A stretch of 64,000 bases of DNA from Sabellastarte sp. h YS-2021. Lineage: Eukaryota > Annelida > Polychaeta > Sabellida > Sabellidae. The DNA is taken from contig OZ024929.1 of the NCBI GenBank assembly GCA_964017235.1, positions 163,045,609 through 163,109,608 on the forward strand, given 5' to 3'. Positions 1 through 12,601 of the stretch are shown here, piece by piece; positions within the stretch are counted from its first letter, which is position 1; the number at the start of each line of letters is the position of its first letter. The position numbers and the translations under genes were made by a program. The notes below the pieces were generated by a model. That model had not been told where the DNA came from. It saw only the letters and a list, made by a program, of their open reading frames with translations, and made no database searches.

Positions 1-267
1 GAAAAAAATCACACGGATACATGTCTTGCAGAGAGTTCCTCAAAACTGAAACAACACAATATTATATTCAATAACTGCACAACTTGTTTCAGATATATAA
101 ATACCCGTAACAGATAAATTAACAGTAGAAGCAAATTTTTATAGTCTCAACACAACAAAAATAATCCTAAAATACATGGTACATTAATGACATTCAGTAA
201 GGTAACCAATTTATTGAAGCATAAATACAAGAACAGTAAGGTTCTTGATATTCTGACAGTTCAAAGC

Positions 268-302
268 TAGGGTTTTACGTCCACTCAACAGCTAGGATCA
301 TA
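268..302 (-). repeat. SINE 3'-domain relic
   Basis: On the minus strand this reads as an end with TGTTGAGTGGACGTAAAACC, the same kind of 3' domain as the intact SINE at 27262-27492 and the relic at 52872-52905. No tRNA-like head is visible. The rest of 1-518 holds no gene or repeat I recognise. Confidence 0.4.
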
Positions 303-518
303 CTGGGCTGTCTGAATCATAATGCAAACATGATGTATTTTTGACATAATGCACTCTGTATGAGGAGGTCTTTTTACTCTGTGAGACATAGTTCTCCTAA
401 GCTAGCTGAATAAATATGAGAACATTATGAAAAACAAGCCCGAAATGTGTTTCGGTCCCCTAGCGCAAGCGCAAATCCATCAGAGACACGAGTAGTGCAC
501 TAGAATTTATACAAGTCT

Positions 519-1106
519 GGGCCCGTATTCACGAAAGGTCTTAGACTTAGCCAGGTCTTAGGCTTAAATCCAGTCTTAAAGTTAAGACTTTTGTCTCAGC
601 TAAGTTTTGTCTCAAAACCGTATTCACAACGGGGGTGACTTAGCTAAGTCCAAGATTATCAAATAACCACAGTGGTTTTCTGTGTCATGTGACCTTTCTT
701 TTCTATTCAAACTATACTATTGGTGACATATATCCTTCATTTAATGTATTTTATCTAAGTAAAAGTGCTGTTTTGAAATGGGAAAACCTTGTTACCACAT
801 ATAAACTTCCAAAGGCTGCTTTAATGAGGTGTTCTGTATAATTATACTTTATTTACAGCCATTTCAAATTTTGAAGTGGAGAAAAGTTTATGGCGGCCAT
901 ATTTAAGTCCTCTTTACAAAATTTAAGCCCACTACCAACTAGTCTTAAAGTTGAGCCCTTGGCTAAGCCTAGGACCGGTCTTAAATTCTTTGTGAATACC
1001 ACTTAGCCTAAGACAAAAGTCTTAGCAGTTTTGGGGCAGAAACTTGAGACAAAAGTCTCAACTTTAATCCTAAGCCCTGGCTAAGACCTTTCGTGAATAC
1101 GGGCCC
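519..1106. mobile_element. MITE with 26-bp perfect terminal inverted repeats
   Basis: Starts GGGCCCGTATTCACGAAAGG (519) and ends with its exact inverse (1081-1106); 26 of 26 terminal bases pair. Similarity continues inward through CTTAG-rich sequence with a gap. There is no coding capacity. The interior has many CTTAG/CTAAG units. I could not define a convincing target-site duplication. A partial relative lies at 63045-63280, sharing the CCACAGTGGTTT...CATGTGAC block. Confidence 0.8.
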
Positions 1107-1148
1107 TGGTGACACAAAGAAATTCCAACTCAGACACATCCCACAGCT

Positions 1149-1220
1149 GGTCTAGAACTCAGACGGTCACCCATCCAAGTACTAACGTAACCCATTGCCG
1201 CTTAACTTCAGGGAGCAGAC
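1149..1220 (-). pseudogene. 5S rRNA-derived fragment
   Basis: The minus strand reads like the 3' two thirds of 5S rRNA: CTGAAGTTAAGC, then GTTAGTACTTGGATGGGTGA and CCG. It lacks a recognisable 5' portion and the terminal stem. It may be a 5S pseudogene or the head of a 5S-derived SINE next to the MITE. 1221-1955 otherwise holds only the putative AK3 3' UTR. Confidence 0.65.
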
Positions 1221-1705
1221 AAAGTCCAGAGACAAAAAAAAAGTGATTCCTAGAAGCGCGAGCTCTACCGAGGTAGTCAAACTGTTGTGTCTATACCATA
1301 CATATTAACCTGTGGCAAGAAGAGTTTACTGCACCCACACACATACCCCACATGTGTGGAGCAGAAATGACCTTTTGTGACAGACAGAAGCTAATTTTGA
1401 TTTTGTGTGGTTGGCTGGGTAAATGGCTAATTTTAATGTTTGTAATCATGGAGAGAGATTTGGGATTCAAATTATGTAAACTATTCTGTTGTAAACAATG
1501 GGAAAAGAAGTCCATACCTATCAACAGAAGCCTCTGAAGTCAATCATAGCATGCTTCTAGTAATAAATTGTCAAACAGATATCTAGCACCTCCAAATTAT
1601 CATCCGTTCATGGACATTTAGTTCCGTGAATTGCGGAATGTATAGCTACAGCATATCAATAAACCACCTAAATGTATTCCTTGTTACATACCACACAGTA
1701 AAATA

Positions 1706-1711
1706 TTTATT
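1706..1711 (-). promoter_or_regulatory. Candidate AK3 polyadenylation signal
   Basis: AATAAA on the minus strand about 245 nt past the AK3 stop codon, the first canonical hexamer downstream. In AT-rich DNA such hexamers are frequent, so this is only a candidate; another lies near 210. Confidence 0.25.
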
Positions 1712-1955
1712 ATCTAATTAACACTGAACACTTATCATCCTCTGAACACATTTCATATTCTAGCATAAATCAAAAAGAAAGGACAGAAACATTTACTGAG
1801 AACATTAGCACTTCTTTCAAATGTGTATTAAGGTGAAAAAAGTTTCGATAATATGGATTCTCCTATGATGAAATATCGTTTTCTAAAATGTCAGTACTGT
1901 ATCTTCTCTCTGCCACTAAAACATGTTATATTTGCACATGCTTAACTAGCTTTGC

Positions 1956-2070
1956 TTAATCATAGTGGGTATACCGTAGAGGTTCAGTCTTGGTTGCAAG
2001 GAACTTGTGCACTTTGGGCCAGATTTCATTGGAATATTTCCCACTGAATTCCTCAAGAACACCAAGATGG
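1956..2070 (-). CDS. AK3: AK3 exon 5 (C-terminus and stop)
   Basis: The acceptor is ctgtttcag and the first base completes the split Gly codon of exon 4. It encodes HLGVLEEFSGKYSNEIWP, then KVHKFLATK and a short tail ending THYD before TAA at 1958-1956. GVLxxFSG and the conserved Ile-Trp-Pro are the standard C-terminal signature of AK3/AK4. A family B repeat element begins only about 30 bp upstream of the acceptor, at 2101. This frame is not the longest open frame here, so simple ORF calling would miss it. Confidence 0.92.
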
Positions 2071-2312
2071 CTGAAACAGAGAAAATAAACAATACATTGA
2101 AACTAGAAATAGGCCGCCCTGTTGATAGTAGATGCGAATAGAAACAGGATAGCATAGAAGAACACACATTATCATGTGTAATGTCCACCCATGAACCTTT
2201 TGCCCAAATTGTACAGTAGTCTTACAAGACCCTGTTTCATTTGTAAAATATATCAATGATGCTTAAATATTTGTTAGTGTAGATGTAAATTATTTCAGCT
2301 TCATGCCTTTTT

Positions 2313-5300
2313 GCATTGGTTGGGTTGAAAATTTTGACGAAATCACTCTATCTTGCACGGTTAAGAAGATAGAAGCAAATTCCTGTTTTTCTATTTTTGG
2401 CAAAAATTTGAAAATTCAAAATGGCCGCCATTTTTGGGAAAAGGAAATTTTTTTGAAAATTGCCAAGAGTACATTTCTTAGATACCCTATGGGTCGAAAA
2501 TTTCAACAAAATAACTCTATTTTGCACGGTTAAGGCCAGTTTGTGTTTTTCCATTTTGGGCAAAAATTCGAAAATTCAAAATGGCTGCCATTTTTGGGGA
2601 GGGGAAAATTTTTTGAAAATTGCAAAGATTACATTCCTTAGATACCCCGTGGGTTGAAAAATTTCGACGAAATCGCTCTATCTCGCATGGTTAAGGAGAT
2701 AGAAGCAAATTTGTGTTTTGCCATTTTTGGCAAAAATTTGAAAATTCAAAATGGCCGCCATTTTAGGGGAGGGGAAATTTTTTTTTAAATTGCCAAGAAT
2801 ACAATGCTCAAATACCTGTGGGTCGAAAATTTTGACGAAATCGCTCTATCTCGCATGGTTACGGAGATAGAAGGAAATTTGTGTTTTGCCATTTTTGGCA
2901 AAACTTCGAAAATTCAAAATGGCCGCCATTTTTGGGGAGGGGAAAATTTTTTGAAAATTGCAAAGATTGCATTGCTTAGATACCCTGTAGGTCGAAAATT
3001 TTGACGAAATCGCTCTATCTCGCACGGTTAAGGAGATAGAAGCAAATTAGTGTTTTGCCATTTTTGGCAAAAATTCGAAAATTCAAAATGGCCGCCATTT
3101 TTGGGGAGGGGAAAATTTTTTTTTAATTACCAAGAGTACAATGCTCAGATACCCTGTGGGTCGAAAATTTTGACGAAATCGCTCTATCTCACACGGTTAA
3201 GGAGATAGAAGCAAATTTGTGTTTTGCCATTTTTGGCAAAAATTCGAAAATTCAAAATGGCCGCCAATTTTGGGGAGGGGAAAATTTTTTGAAAATTGCA
3301 AAGATTGCATTCCTTAGATACCCTGTGGGTCGAAAATTTCGACGAAATCGCTCTATCTCGCACGGTTAAGGAGATGGAAGCAAATTAGTGTTTTGCCATT
3401 TTTGGCAAAAATTCGAAAATTCAAAATGGCCGCCATTTTTGGGGAGGGGAAAATTTTTTGAAAATTGCAAATATTACATTCCTTAGATACCCTGTGGGTC
3501 GAAAAATTCCACGAAATCGCTCTATCTCGCACGGTTAAGGAGATAGAAGCAAATTAGTGTTTTGCCATTTTTGGCAAAAATTCGAAAATTCAAAATGGCC
3601 GCCATTTTTGGGGAGGGGAAAATTTTTTGAAAATTGCAAAGAGTACACTCTTAAGATACCCTGTGGGTCGAAAATTTTGACGAAATCGCTCTATCTCGCA
3701 CGGTTAAGGAGATAGAAGCAAATTTGTGTTTTGCCATTTTTGGCAAAAATTCGAAAATTCAAAATGGCCGCCATTTTTGGGGAGGGGAAAATTTTTTGAA
3801 AATTGCAAAGAGTACACTCCTTAGATACCCTGTGGGTTGAAAATTTCGACGAAATCGCTCTAACTCACACGGTTAAGGAGATAGAAGGAAATTTGTGTTT
3901 TGCCATTTTTGGCAAAAATTCGAAAATTCAAAATGGCCGCCATTTTTGGGGAGGGGAAATTTTTTTGAAAATTGCAAATATTACATTCCTTAGATACCCT
4001 GTGGGTCGAAAATTTCCACGAAATCGCTCTATCTCGCACGGTTAAGGAGATAGAAGCAAATTTGTGTTTTGCCATTTTTGGCAAAAATTCTAAAATTCAA
4101 AATGGCCGCCATTTTTGGGGAGGGGAAAATTTTTTGAAAATTGTAAAGATTGCATTCCTTAGATACCCTGTAGGTCGAAAATTTCGACGAAATCACTCTA
4201 TCTCGCACGGTTAAGGAGATAGAAGCAAATTTGTGTTTTGCCATTTTTGGCAAAAATTCGAAAATTTAAAATGGCCGCCATTTTTGGGGAGGGGAAAATT
4301 TTTTGAAAATTGCAAATATTACATTCCTTAGATACCCTGTGGGTCGAAAATTTCGACGAAATCGCTCTATCTCGCACGGTTAAGGAGATAGAAGCAAATT
4401 TGTGTTTTGCCATTTTTGGCAAAAATTCGAAAATTCAAAATGGCCGCCATTTTTGGGGAGGGGAAAATTTTTTGAAAATTGCAAAGAGTACACTCCTTAG
4501 ATACCCTGTGGGTCGAAAATTTCGACGAAATCGCTCTATCTCACACGGTTAAGGAGATAGAAGCAAATTAGTGTTTTGCCATTTTTGGCAAAAATTCGAA
4601 AATTCAAAATGGCCGCCATTTTTGGGGAGGGGAATATTTTTTGAAAATTGCAAAGAGTACACTCCTGAGATACCCTGTGGGTCGAAAATTTTGCCGAAAT
4701 CGCTCTATCTCGCACGGTTAAGGAGATAGAAGCAAATTAGTGTTTTGCCATTTTTGGCAAAAATTCGAAAATTCAAAATGGCCGCCATTTTTGGGGAGGG
4801 GAAAATTTTTTGAAAATTGCAAAGAGTACACTTGTCAGATACCCTGTGGGTCGAAAATTTTGACGAAATCGCTCTATCTCGCACGGTTAAGGAGATAGAA
4901 GCAAATTTGTGTTTTGCCATTTTTGGCAAAAATTCGAAAATTTAAAATGGCCGACATTTTTGGGGAGGGGAAAATTTTTTGAAAATTGCAAATATTACAT
5001 TCCTTAGATACCCTGTGGGTCGAAAATTTCGACGAAATCGCTCTATCTCGCACGGTTAAGGAGATAGAAGCAAATTTGTGTTTTGCCATTTTTGGCAAAA
5101 ATTCGAAAATTCAAAATGGCCGCCATTTTTGGGGAGGGGAAAATTTTTTGAAAATTGCAAAGAGTACACTCCTCAGATACCCTGTGGGTCGAAAATTTCG
5201 ACGAAATCGCTCTATCTCACACGGTTAAGGAGATAGAAGCAAATTAGTGTTTTGCCATTTTTGGCAAAAATTCGAAAATTCAAAATGGCCGCCATTTTTG

Positions 5301-5415
5301 GGGAGGGGAAAATTTTTTGAAAATTGCAAAGAGTACACTCCTCAGATACCCTGCGGGTCGAAAATTTTGCCGAAATCGCTCTATCTCGCACGGTTAAGGA
5401 GATAGAAGCAAATTA
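2313..5415 (+). repeat. 169-bp satellite array (in family B copy 1)
   Basis: About 18 monomers, each with CGCTCTATCTCGCACGGTTA, the short palindrome CCATTTTTGG, AAAATGGCCGCCATTTTTGG and GATACCCTGTGGGTCGAAAA. Monomers are nearly identical in the middle and more divergent at the left edge. 169 is not a multiple of three, and short ORFs appear on both strands, so it is non-coding. The same monomer recurs at 9190-10525 and 46770-48850. Confidence 0.9.
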
Positions 5416-5750
5416 CTCAAAAGTAGTACTGAAAATACACAATGAAGTACCTAAATGGCTATTACTCATGTACTGACAAAGCTATCAGTCCCAAATGCAA
5501 TACCAAGCGAGCTATGGACATAACAATCTTGTATTCAAAATTGTAGTAAAATATCTTTAATTATTTTGGCTTAAATGCACGGAAACCAATGGGTACTGAA
5601 AATAGCTGTACTTAAGTATTACTCAGTAAGCAAAAGAGGTACAACAGCCAAAAGCAATCCCAAGCAAGCTACTGACCCAATAAGCCTGCATACCAAATTT
5701 GGTGACAATAGCTCTAATACTTTTCCTTTAAATGAGCGGAAACCATGCGT

Positions 5751-5834
5751 GACGCCGGACATCGGACGCCGGACGCCGGACATCGGACATCGGACAACGG
5801 ACAACGGACATCGGACATCGGACATCGGACGGCG
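5751..5834 (+). repeat. GGACATC/GGACGCC short tandem repeat
   Basis: A run of about twelve 6-8 bp units of the type CGGACATCGGACGCC. It is the CG-rich microsatellite directly preceding the family B 3' hairpin; a shorter version precedes the hairpin of copy 2 at 10862-10884. Confidence 0.85.
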
Positions 5835-5969
5835 AAAAAAGCAAAAATAATATATCCACCCCCCAGGGGGGTGGACATAATAAAATAATAACGTCACTAT
5901 ATTAGAGTTGAACACATTCTGCAAAATAAAATTGAAATTTACATTTTAACAAAAGATGTCTTTGCATAA

Positions 5970-6200
5970 ACCTTCCAATAAAGATAGCATCGGAGATGGG
6001 AAATACTTTTTGACAGCATGAGATAGAGAAGAAATGAAACAGTACAATGATCAGGAGACTTTCACAGCAAACTAGGTCACTTATGTAATGGTCTAAATAA
6101 TGTTAAAGAGAAAAAAAATGTCTGTAAATTATGAAGCTGTAAAATTTATTAATTGAAGTATAGCTACCAGTAGAAATAGCAAAATCAAGTAAAACTACAT
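5970..6200 (+). repeat. Family F 5'-block fragment
   Basis: Diverged copy of the 5' block of family F (GATAGCATCGGAGATG, then the AAATGAAACAGTAC and AAGCTGTAAAATTTATTAATTG regions), compare 12960-13315 and 38930-39180. It has no array and no hairpin. Confidence 0.5.
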
Positions 6201-6207
6201 ATAATAA

Positions 6208-8192
6208 CAAGGCCACTGCCGCAGCATTTATCTCCCGCCTGGAATCAGTAATAATGGAGAACTAAATGAGATAAGGGCTTTATAGTAAGATAACCCCACT
6301 TGACATTGAAGAATGGGTCAAAGGTAAAAGTCAGCAGTCTCAGGCCTTTACTTTACTTTACTTTAGTTGTTTTCACATTTGGAACCCCTATTAGCAATGA
6401 TAAGGGAGATATAAGGCCTTTTTAATAGGATAATCCCATTTAACATGTGATAAGACAGCCATTTTGGCTTCGAAACTAGGTCAAATTACTATCAGCTTAA
6501 CTTTCCTGGCCATATATATTTTGCGCATATTTGATGAACCTAGCTGCAATATTTCACGTTTTAGAGCATCTTAATGAATTTTAAATAATTGGATATGGTG
6601 GCCATTTTGTTTTTCAAAATAAGGCCAAAATTTTTCTCAGACAAAACATTTGAAGGCCAAGAGTTTTAATGGTCTGAACCTGTAAGAGCAATATTAGGGG
6701 AGATAGAAGGCCTCTTAAAATGTAAATTTGATGCAGCTAGCTGGAATTTTCGACATTTAGAACAACTGTATGATTTTTAAACAATTGGCTATGGCGGCCA
6801 TTTTGTTTTCCAAAATGAGGCCAAAATTTTGTATAAACATTCCTTGCAAATTTGATGAAGATGTCTTTATAAATGAATAAGATATTAAGGTTTATGCTGA
6901 AACCTGACAAACGGATGAACAAACGGATGAACGGACGGATGCACAAACAGATGCACACACGCATGGAAGCTGTTTACAATTTTAGACCACAGCCTTTGCT
7001 TTTCATGGTCTGTCTTTACAGTCTGAAGCCACCGCACCAATAATATGGGAGAAATAAGGACGTTTTACTGTGATGACCTTGAAGCAGGGGTCAAAGGTCA
7101 AATTCAACACATGGAAAAGATTACCAGGCCATGACTTCGTACAAGTTGTTTTCACATTCCGAACCTCTGGGAGCAATATTTGGGGAGATATAAGGCCTTT
7201 TTAATAGGATAATCCCGTTTGACATTAAACATGCGATATGGCGACCATTTTGTTTTTTGAACTAGGTCAAATTTATTATCAGGCTAGCTTTTCTAGCCAT
7301 ATAGCTTTTGTGCAAATTTGATGAAGCTAGCTGGAATATTTCAAGATTTAGAGCACCTTTACGATTTTCAAACAATGAGCTATGGCGGCCATTTTGTTTT
7401 TCAAAATGAGGCTAAAATTTTTCAGAGACAGGTTTTCATAGCCATAAACATTCCCTGCAAATTTGGTGAAGATATGCAATATTTGGGGAGATATAAGGCC
7501 TTTTTAATAGAATAACCCTGTTTGCCATTAAACATGCGATATGGCGGCCATTTTGTTTTTTGAACTAGGTCAAATTTATTATCAGGCTAGCTTTTCTAGC
7601 CATATAGCTTTTGTGCAAATTTGATGAAGCTAGCTGGAATATTTCAAGATTTAGAGCGCCTTTACAGTTTTCAAACAATTAGCTATGGCGGCCATTTTGT
7701 TTTTCAAAATGAGGCTAAAATTTTTCAGAGACAGGTTTTCATAGCCATAAACATTCCCTGCAAATTTGGTGAAGATATGCAATATTTGGGGAGATATAAG
7801 GCCTTTTTAATAGGATAACCCTGTTTGACATTAAACATGTGATATGGCGGCCATTTTGTTTTTTGAACTAGGTCAAATTTATTATCAGGCTAGCTTTTCT
7901 AGCCATATAGCTTTTGTGCGAATTTGATGAAGCTAGGTGGAATATTTCAAGATTTAGAGCACCTTTAGGATTTTCAAACAATTAGCTATGGCGGCCATTT
8001 TGTTTTTCAAAGTGAGGCTAAAATTTTTCAGAGACAGGTTTTTATAGCCATAAACATTCCCTGCAAATTTGGTGAAGATATGTTCATAAATGAATGAAAT
8101 ATTAAGGTTTATGCAAAAACGTGACGAACGGACGGACGGACGGAAGGCGTTTTATAATCTCCCGACCACGGCCTTCGGCCGGCGGGAGATAA
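6208..8192 (+). mobile_element. Family A element with three expanded units
   Basis: 5' CAAGGCCACTGCCGCAGC then TTATCTCCCGCC (6228); internal units with GGCGGCCATTTTGTTTTTCAA repeated about every 303 bp near 7380, 7690 and 7990; GACGGACGGACGG repeat at 8124-8143; 3' hairpin CTCCCG...CGGGAG at 8154-8192 ending GGCGGGAGATAA. Related single-unit copy at 49373-49976. Non-coding. Confidence 0.7.
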
Positions 8193-11100
8193 CTAGAGGA
8201 TCGCTTGCAAAAAAAGATGTTTTTGCACAGCAAAAAACAAGGCATCCCGAAAAGGATATAAAGGTGAGCGCTAACGTATTAAGAAAATGCTCTGCTTCTA
8301 GCCTTATACTGTTGTGGCAGCCAAAGTTAGCGTAGTCTGCTCTATTTAGCAAAAAAATGGTTTTCAAGATATAACCATTTTTGTGTTTTGCAATTTTTGC
8401 AAAAAATTCGAAAATTCAAAATGGCCGCCATTTTGGCGAAACAAAATTTTTTTGAAAATTGGCATGGCTACTCTGCAGAGATACCCTGTGGTTCAAAAAT
8501 TTCGTCGAAATCGCTCTATCTAGCACGGTTTTCGAGATATAAGCATTTTTGTGTTTTGCAATTTTTGCAAAAAAATCGAAAATTGGAAATTGCTGCCATT
8601 TTTGGCGAGACAAAAATTTTTTAAAACTGGCATAGCGACTCTGCAGAGATACCCTGTGGGTCAAAAATTTTGTCGAAATCGCTCTAGCACACTTTTCGAG
8701 ATATAAGCATTTTTGTGTATGCAATTTTTGCAAAAAATTAGAAAATTCAAAATGGCCGCCATTTTTGGTGAGACAAATGTTTTGAAAATTAGGATAGCTA
8801 TTCTGCAGAGATACCCTGAGGGTCAAAAATTTCGTCGAAATTGATCTATCTAGCATCGTTTTCGAGATATAAGCATTTTTGTGTTTTGCAATTTTTGCAA
8901 AAAATTCGAAAATTCAAAATGGCCGCCATTTTTTGGCGAGACAAAAATTTTTTTGAAAAGTGGGATAACTAGAAATAGGACGCCCTGTTGATAGTAGATG
9001 CGAATAGAAACAGGATAGCATAGAAGAACACACATTATCATGTGTAATGTCCACCCCATGAACCTTTTGCCAAAAATGTACAGTAGTCTTACAAGACCCT
9101 GTTTCATTTGTAAAATATATCAATGATGCTTAAATATTTATTAGTGTAGATGTAAATTATTTCAGCTTCATGCCTTTTTGCATTGGTTGGGTCGAAAATT
9201 TTGAAGAAATCACTATCTTGCACGGTTAAGAAGATAGAAGCAAATTCCTGTTTTTCTATTTTTGGCAAAAATTCGAAAAATCAAAATGGCCGCCATTTAA
9301 ATTTCGACGAAATCGCTCTATCTCGCACGGTTAAGGAGATAGAAGCAATTTTATGTTTTGCCATTTTTGGCAAAAATTCGAAAAATCAAAATGGCCGCCA
9401 TTTTTGGGGAGGGGAAAATTTTTTGAAAATTGCAAAGAGTACATTCCTTATATACCCTGTGGGTCGAAAATTTCGACGAAATCGCTCTATTTCGCACGGT
9501 TAAGGAGATAGAAGCACATTTGTGTTTTGCCATTTTTGGCAAAAATTCGAAAAATCAAAATGGCCGCCATTTTTGGGGAAGGGAAAATATTTTGAAAATT
9601 GCAAAGAGTACATCCCTTAGATACCCTGTGCGTCGAAAATTTCGACGAAATCGCTGTATCTCGCAGGGTTAAGGAGATAGAAGCACATTTGTGTTTTGCC
9701 ATTTTTGGCAAAAATTCGAAAATTCAAAATGGATGCCATTTTTGGGGAGGGGAAAATTTTTTGAAAATTTCACAGAGTACATTCCTTAGATACCCTATGG
9801 GTCGAAAATTTCGACGAAATCGCTCTATCTCGCACGGTTAAGGAGATAGAAGCAAATTTGTGTTTTGCCATTTTTGGCAAAAATTCGAAAATTCAAAATG
9901 GCCGCCATTTTTGGGGAGGGGAAAATTTTTTGAAAATTGCAAAGAGTACATTCCTTACATACCCTGTGGGTCAAAAATTTCGACGAAATCGCTCTATCTC
10001 GCACGGTTAAGGAGATAGAAGCACATTTGTGTTTTGCCATTTTTGGCAAAAATTCGCAAATTCAAAATGGCCGCCATTTTTGGGGAGGGGAAAATTTTTT
10101 GAAAATTGCAGAGTACATTCCTTAGATACCCTGTGGGTCGAAAATTTCGACGAAATCGCTCTATCTGGCACGGTTAAGGAGATAGAAGCAAATTTGTGTT
10201 TTGCCATTTTTGGCAAAAATTCGAAAATTTAAAATGGCCGCCATTTTTGGGGAGGGGAAAATTTTTTGAAAATTGCAAAGAGTACATTCCTTAGATACCC
10301 TGTGGGTCGAAAATTCCGACGAAATCGCTCTATCTCGCACGGTTAAGGAGATAGAAGCACATTTGTGTTTTGCCATTTTTGGCAAAAATTCGCAAATTCA
10401 AAATGGCCGCCATTTTTGGGGAGGGGAAAATTTTTTGAAAATTGCAGAGTACATTCCTTAGATACCCTGTGGGTCGAAAATTTCGACGAAATCGCTCTAT
10501 CTCGCACGGTTAAGGAGATATGAGCACATTTGCCTTTTTCAGTATGCAAAATAGCTAATTACTATTTAATTAATTACTCACTCATCTATGAAGCAATTCC
10601 CCCCAAAAGCAATCCCATACAAGCTATTAACCCAATGAACCTCCATACCAAATTTCAGAAAGCTAGGCTTAATAGCATTCCTTAAAATGTCTGGAAACCA
10701 AAGAGCTACTCAAAAGTAGCAAAGTAGCTATTACTCAGTTAGCTATAGAGCTATCATCACCAAAAGCAATTCCATACAAGCTATTAACCCAATAAACCTG
10801 CATGCCAAATTTGGTAAAGATAGGATAAGAACTGTTGCCTAAAATGTCTGGAAACCAAGTGGGACGCCGGACGCCGGACGGCGGAAAAAGCAAAAATAAT
10901 ATGTCCACCCCCCAGTGGGGTGGACATAATTACTCTGCAGTGTTACCCTGTGGGTCAAAAATATCATCGAAATCACTCTATCTCGCATGGTTTTAGAGAT
11001 ATAAGCATTTTTGTGTTTTCCTTATTTGGAAAATACGTAATGATTAATTAATCATTAATTACTCGGCCATTTCTTAACCAATCAATGCCAAAATCTAATG

Positions 11101-11288
11101 ATTTCCAGATTTCAATAGCATGAATGTATTTGCCAAGTTTCAGGTGAATTGATAAAATTCCTTTCAAGTTATCATCTGGACAAATTTACCCATCAGAAAA
11201 ACACATTGGTCTGATTGGTCGAAATGTCACTGCAGCATATTCCAAAAAATTCCCCAGGGCTACTGCATACACCTGCCAAATTTGAAAA
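8191..11288 (+). mobile_element. Family C element, interrupted by a family B insertion
   Basis: 5' AACTAGAGGATCGCT at 8191; subterminal GGCATCCCGAAAAGG at 8240; about 170-bp monomers 8336-8966 (CACGGTTTTCGAGATATAAG, ACTCTGCAGAGATACCC). The array is broken at 8966 by a family B element and resumes at 10931 with TACTCTGCAG. The tail 11035-11285 matches 24676-24970. The 3' hairpin is missing because family F sequence takes over near 11288. Confidence 0.7.
8967..10930 (+). mobile_element. Family B tandem-array element, short copy nested in family C
   Basis: 5' AACTAGAAATAGG; ATGTCCACCC at 9047; about eight 169-bp monomers (9190-10525); tail with two related 130-bp stretches; GGACGCC repeats; hairpin CCACCCCCCAGTGGGGTGG about 10902-10926. 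Flanking C monomers read GGGATAAC before and TACTCTGCAG after, as in an intact monomer, so there is no target-site duplication. Confidence 0.78.
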
Positions 11289-11289
11289 G

Positions 11290-12063
11290 ATCCAGCAAAT
11301 CCACATATCTTTGTCATAAGGGAAATATGTATCACTTATTCCAGGTGAATGTACTCTGGCAGAGCCAAGATTTAAAGATCACACAGAGATCAACTTCCTA
11401 CACCTTACTGTTTTGTGATATAATTTTGAGTTCAAACTTTTCAGTTCAAGGTCACTCAAGGTGCAATTAAAGTCATAACATGACACTGCATGCCCGGACC
11501 CCAACTAATGTCCCTATCAAATATCAACCTTTTACAACTTACAGATTCCGAGATATAGTCTGGTCAAGATCACTACAGCAAGGTCAAGGGTCACATTTAA
11601 GGTCACACAATGACATTGCACACCTACACTCCCTAACAAATGTCCCTAAAAAGTATCAACTTCCTGCACTTTACACTTTCTGAGATAGAGTCTGGACAAG
11701 ATTTTAAAGGTCAAGGTCACAACAGGAAGGTCAAAGGCCAAATCACGGTCACATTATGACACTGCACACCTACAGCCCCCAACCAATGTCTCTACCAAGT
11801 ATCAACTTCCTACACCTTATGGTTTCTGACATACGGCCTAGACAAGATTTTAAAGGTAAAGGTCACTTCAGCAAGGTCAAATCAAGGTCACACCATGACA
11901 TTCCATACCCCGGCCAACCACAGTCCCTTCCAAGTTTTCTGCAACTAACAGTTTCTGAGATACAGCCCAGACAAAATTTTTCCCACAACCCACCAGCCCC
12001 AGCCCATCAGAAGCCATGGGTGAAAACAATACCCGCACAGCTCTTAAAGGCTGTGGGTAAAAC
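11290..12063 (+). mobile_element. Family F element, 3' part
   Basis: Four diverged 146-bp monomers (GGTCAAGGTCAC, TCAACTTCCTACACCTTA, TTCTGAGATA) followed by the terminal block CCATGGGTGAAAACAATACCC and hairpin CACAGC...GCTGTG at 12029-12060. The 5' end is absent. 12064-12455 is unique intron sequence with nothing recognised. Confidence 0.65.
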
Positions 12064-12454
12064 TTTCTAATATTGAAATTTTGAACAGGTAGATACCTGT
12101 AAATTTATCAACATGAATTCTTTGAAACTTGGATTTTAAATAACCTGAGAGCTGGCAGCTGTATCTAATAAGAGACAAGGACCAACAACCACTTGATTTC
12201 ATCCATCAACTTTTTGAGGTTTACTCCCACAGCTAGAACAAGCAATCAGCAGTGATCTATTGAATGACTTTACAACTTGAATGACTAAAAAATTCTTTGA
12301 GTGTCACACGAATGAAGGCACAAAATTTATGACAAAAATTTCACTTAACAGTGTTGCACCTCCAGAATTACTAAACTTAAGAACAGCAAATAAGCTGGTC
12401 ACCTGCTAGGAAACTGAGGTATTTACATAACAGTACCATCGTTGGAGTTCCTTA

Positions 12455-12601
<147 letters not shown>

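Larger units (their letters stand above)
2101..5881 (+). mobile_element. Family B tandem-array element, long copy
   Basis: 5' end AACTAGAAATAGG; subterminal ATGTCCACCC at 2181; array of about 18 monomers of 169 bp; tail 5415-5750; a GGACATC/GGACGCC short tandem repeat at 5751-5834; 3' hairpin TCCACCCCCC/GGGGGGTGGA at 5853-5879. It matches the family B copy at 8967-10930 outside the array, differing mainly in monomer number. No protein is encoded. I infer a non-autonomous Helitron-like (pearl/HINE style) element. Confidence 0.75.

Noticed and set aside
1946..2188. 80-codon minus-strand ORF over AK3 exon 5
   Set aside because: The AK3 C-terminal signature is in another frame, which also joins exon 4 in phase; this ORF has no family similarity.
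2303..5228. Runs of similar 60-80 codon ORFs on both strands
   Set aside because: They arise from the 169-bp satellite (not a multiple of three), overlap on opposite strands and have no start context or family match. The same holds at 9183-10549 and 46746-48865.
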